DNA of 8,552 bases from Chitinophagales bacterium (lineage in GTDB: Bacteria; Bacteroidota; Bacteroidia; Chitinophagales; Saprospiraceae): assembly GCA_013297575.1 (NCBI GenBank), contig JAAFHO010000213.1:1-8552 (forward strand), in the 5' to 3' direction. Under the pieces are notes generated by a model, which saw nothing but the letters and a program-made list of their open reading frames with translations, did not search any database and was not told the origin of the DNA. The position numbers and the translations under genes were made by a program. Of the stretch, positions 6,514-8,552 are shown one piece after another. Numbering within the stretch: the stretch's first letter is position 1; each line of letters starts with the position of its first letter.

Positions 6514-7077
6514 ATGGAACAAATAACGCCCAATAATTCGTCCAATTTATTGGATCAGCCGCAGATCGAATTACAACATCTGTTCGACCGTATGAAGGCC
6601 ATTCGTGCTTTTGTATTAGATGTAGATGGCGTACTCACCAACAACGATGTGCTAGTAACCGAAGATGGGGCATTCTTGCGTACCATGAATGTCCGAGATG
6701 GACAAGCCATTAAATGGGCCGTGGAAAAAGGATATCATTTTTGCGTGATTACCGGAGGCCGTTCCGAAGGCGTATCTAATCGTTTAAAAACATTGGGTAT
6801 TCAACAAATATATTCGGGTATTAGTAAGAAAGTACCCGTATTTGAACAGTTTATCCGCGAATTTATGCTGTCGCCCATCGAAGTTTGTTATATGGGTGAT
6901 GATCTGCCAGATTTGCCCGTATTGCGCAAAGTGGGTTTGCCGGCTTGCCCTTCCGATGCTGTACCCGAAATTATCAACGTAGCACGTTATATCTCGCCAT
7001 TGAATGGTGGGCAAGGATGCGTTCGCGATATTGTAGAAAAAGTACTAAAATTAAGGGGCGATTGGCCAGTTTATTGA
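6514..7077 (+). CDS. kdsC: KdsC-like HAD phosphatase (3-deoxy-D-manno-octulosonate 8-phosphate phosphatase family)
   Basis: A 187-residue cytoplasmic HAD-superfamily (subclass IIIA) phosphatase. It likely removes phosphate from Kdo-8-phosphate, giving Kdo for lipopolysaccharide core synthesis. Visible motifs: LDVDGVLT with nucleophile Asp36 and acid/base Asp38, VITGG with Thr80 (motif II), SGISKK with Lys106 as the likely motif III lysine, and MGDDLPDLPVL with Asp129/Asp130 (motif IV). The tail SPLNGGQGCVRDIVEKVL is typical of KdsC and closes the tetramer active site. The usual length is about 165-180; the extra here is a polar, variable N-terminal stretch of roughly 15 residues. Met27 (6592) is a possible later start, but family members normally have residues before it that align here. 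It is the first gene of a plus-strand operon with a sugar oxidoreductase 37 bp downstream. A related activity on another nonulosonate phosphate, such as KDN-9-phosphate, cannot be excluded. Confidence 0.88.
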   Translation: MEQITPNNSSNLLDQPQIELQHLFDRMKAIRAFVLDVDGVLTNNDVLVTEDGAFLRTMNVRDGQAIKWAVEKGYHFCVITGGRSEGVSNRLKTLGIQQIYSGISKKVPVFEQFIREFMLSPIEVCYMGDDLPDLPVLRKVGLPACPSDAVPEIINVARYISPLNGGQGCVRDIVEKVLKLRGDWPVY

Positions 7078-7114
7078 TGCCGTATTTAACGTTCCTAACC
7101 AAAAATATAAAAAA

Positions 7115-8110
7115 ATGCAATTACGTCTAGGTTTTCTTGGCGCAGGTCATTTAGGTAAAATCCATATCAATTGTGCACTTATGAGTGACCAATGGGACAT
7201 TGTTGGGTTTTATGATCCCAATGACCAAAATGCCGCTTCCGCAATAGAAAAATACCAAATAAAGCGTTTTCTTTCAGTGGAAGATTTGCTGGATGCCTGC
7301 GATGTCGTTGATATTGTTACGCCTACTATTAGCCATTATGAACTCGCTGCGATGGCTTTGAAAAAAGGCAAACATGTATTTATTGAAAAACCAGTCACAC
7401 ATACAACCGCCGAAGGCCGACAACTCCTGAAATTGGCGCAAAAAACAGGTATGAAAGTCCAAGTGGGGCATGTTGAACGATTTAACCCTGCTTTTCAGGC
7501 CGTTCAAGACATGGAATTGAATCCCATGTTTATTGAAGCACACCGTTTGTCTGCTTTTCAGCCGCGCGGCACCGATGTTTCTGTCGTGTTGGATTTAATG
7601 ATACACGATTTGGATTTAATTTTACATTTGGTGAAAAGTCCTGTTAAAAAAGTAAGTGCAGGTGGTGTTGCGGTAATGAGCAAAACCCCCGATATTGCCA
7701 ATGCGCGCATAGAATTTGAAAACGGTTGCATTGCCAATTTGACCGCCAGTCGTATTTCATTAAAGCAAATGAGGAAAATGCGGCTTTTTCAGCAAGACAC
7801 CTATATCAGCCTTGATTTTTTGGAAAAACAAGCACAAATGATTCGCTTATTCGAAACAGATGCGCCACATTTGCCACCGCAAGATCAGTTAATGGAGTTT
7901 GATACCCCCGATGGAAAAAAATGGTTGCAATTGCAAATGCCTGAAACCACAGCAACCAATGCCATTATGGAGGAACTGAACGCTTTTGCTAAGTCCATTA
8001 AAGAAAATACGACCCCGCTGGTATCATTGCAAGATGGTGTTAATGCGCTCCAATTAGCCCATAAGATTTTATCTGAAATTGATCGACGATTGGAAAACAG
8101 AAAATCATGA
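7115..8110 (+). CDS. Gfo/Idh/MocA-family NAD(P)-dependent sugar oxidoreductase
   Basis: A 331-residue cytoplasmic oxidoreductase. The N-terminal Rossmann fold starts at once with GFLGAGHLG (Gly9, Gly11, Gly14 of GxGxxG), followed by VDIVTPTISH and IEKPV, whose Lys92 is the family's usual catalytic-site lysine. Then come VGHVERFNPAF (117-127) and RGTDVSVVLDLMIHDLDL, with His163 and Asp166 in the expected active-site helix. The GHVERFNPA plus DLMIHD(I/L)D combination resembles the subgroup acting on UDP-N-acetylglucosamine-type nucleotide sugars (GnnA/WlbA relatives), but the substrate is not determined by the sequence. The length is normal for the family. The ATG at 7115 follows an A-rich leader without Shine-Dalgarno. 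Its TGA overlaps the next gene's ATG by 4 bases, implying translational coupling. With KdsC upstream and a deacetylase-like gene downstream, a role in surface polysaccharide or lipid A sugar metabolism is likely, by inference. Confidence 0.88.
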   Translation: MQLRLGFLGAGHLGKIHINCALMSDQWDIVGFYDPNDQNAASAIEKYQIKRFLSVEDLLDACDVVDIVTPTISHYELAAMALKKGKHVFIEKPVTHTTAEGRQLLKLAQKTGMKVQVGHVERFNPAFQAVQDMELNPMFIEAHRLSAFQPRGTDVSVVLDLMIHDLDLILHLVKSPVKKVSAGGVAVMSKTPDIANARIEFENGCIANLTASRISLKQMRKMRLFQQDTYISLDFLEKQAQMIRLFETDAPHLPPQDQLMEFDTPDGKKWLQLQMPETTATNAIMEELNAFAKSIKENTTPLVSLQDGVNALQLAHKILSEIDRRLENRKS

Positions 8111-8552
8111 TTCATCTCTATTGTACACCTGATTTCCAAGCAGAAAAAACCTATGCTTGGCGTTTGTTATTGGACGAAATTTTAGGGATTCCCTACCAAT
8201 TGCATTTTGTTGCAGCGCAAAAAGATTATCGTTTAGTATTGCCCAATGGTAAAATCTTAGTGGTAGAAGATCATTTTTTTAAGCATTTGAAAGAAGGCGA
8301 ACCATACAAAACAGCCCATTGTCCTAGCAATATCACCAGTTTTTCTTCTGTTTTTGATCAAAATACAATAACCGCGCTGTATGGAACGCCACTTTGTGCA
8401 ATAGAGGAAGATACCATTCAATTAGGCATTGACCTCCCTGCATCCACTTTTTTTATGGCAACCCGTTGGGAGGAAAGCGTATCAAACGTACGCGACCAAC
8501 ACGGGCGTTTTCCAGGAAAAGCATCATTAGCGCATCAATTTGGTTTTTTGGA
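8107..8552 (+). CDS. Polysaccharide deacetylase family protein, N-terminal DUF7033-like region (3'-truncated by window edge)
   Basis: The reading frame opens at ATG 8107 inside the stop codon of the oxidoreductase gene (ATGA overlap) and stays open for 148 codons to the window end. The protein starts MIHLYCTPDFQAEKTYAWRL, without a signal peptide. It continues with LDEILGIPYQL, a segment of predicted beta strands (DYRLVLPNGKILVVEDHFF), and ends with DLPASTFFMATRWEE, then DQHGRFPGKASLAHQFGFL. An FF-x-x-(S/T)RWEE motif, a D-x-HGRF motif and a SLA-x-x-x-GFL motif are typical of the N-terminal DUF7033 region that precedes a NodB-type deacetylase domain in Bacteroidetes proteins. The catalytic NodB domain would lie outside the window, so enzyme activity cannot be confirmed here. 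Tight coupling to the oxidoreductase suggests a shared carbohydrate pathway. Confidence 0.75.
   Translation, partial: MIHLYCTPDFQAEKTYAWRLLLDEILGIPYQLHFVAAQKDYRLVLPNGKILVVEDHFFKHLKEGEPYKTAHCPSNITSFSSVFDQNTITALYGTPLCAIEEDTIQLGIDLPASTFFMATRWEESVSNVRDQHGRFPGKASLAHQFGFL

Noticed and set aside
6592..7077. Shorter KdsC start at internal Met27
   Set aside because: Family proteins normally have ten or more residues before the hydrophobic strand leading to the catalytic aspartate, and these align with residues before Met27; the ATG at 6514 also has a typical A-rich leader.

Overview
The window looks like a chromosomal segment of a member of the Bacteroidetes, probably from the Chitinophagaceae/Sphingobacteriales side. 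The signs are a moderately AT-rich composition, genes that start after A-rich leaders with no Shine-Dalgarno sequence, and protein types common in that phylum: a DUF937-OmpA protein, a secreted TraB/GumN protein, a KdsC-type phosphatase and a DUF7033-type deacetylase. These placements come from recognising sequence patterns, not from a database search.

Layout. (1) Bases 3-965 (+) are the C-terminal 80% or so of a glutaryl-CoA dehydrogenase; its beginning is cut off by the window edge. The first 17 bases are a perfect inverted copy of bases 41-57, which suggests the extreme edge is a fold-back artefact. (2) Bases 966-1315 have no gene. They are filled by an imperfect tandem duplication (173 + 161 bp) that copies the last codons of the dehydrogenase gene, a strong bidirectional terminator and a REP-like palindromic element. 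(3) Two genes on the minus strand follow, transcribed towards the dehydrogenase: a 1270-residue secreted TraB/GumN-domain protein (2582-6394) and, 42 bp downstream of it, a DUF937-transmembrane-OmpA protein (1316-2539). Together they look like a two-gene cell-envelope unit. (4) A 119-bp divergent intergenic region (6395-6513) separates these from a plus-strand operon: a KdsC-like HAD phosphatase (6514-7077), a Gfo/Idh/MocA sugar oxidoreductase (7115-8110), and the start of a polysaccharide-deacetylase-family protein (8107 to the window end) that overlaps its neighbour by 4 bp.

How the genes relate. The dehydrogenase belongs to lysine/tryptophan/glutarate catabolism and is unconnected to the rest. 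The plus-strand operon fits surface-sugar metabolism (Kdo-type sugar phosphate dephosphorylation, nucleotide-sugar oxidation, carbohydrate deacetylation). The divergent minus-strand pair is predicted to act in the envelope: one protein anchored by a membrane helix and binding peptidoglycan, the other exported with a Tiki/TraB-like putative hydrolase domain joined to three tandem repeats of a beta-rich module and a long helical tail. That fusion is the least ordinary protein here. No CRISPR array, tRNA, rRNA, insertion sequence or clear phage gene was seen.
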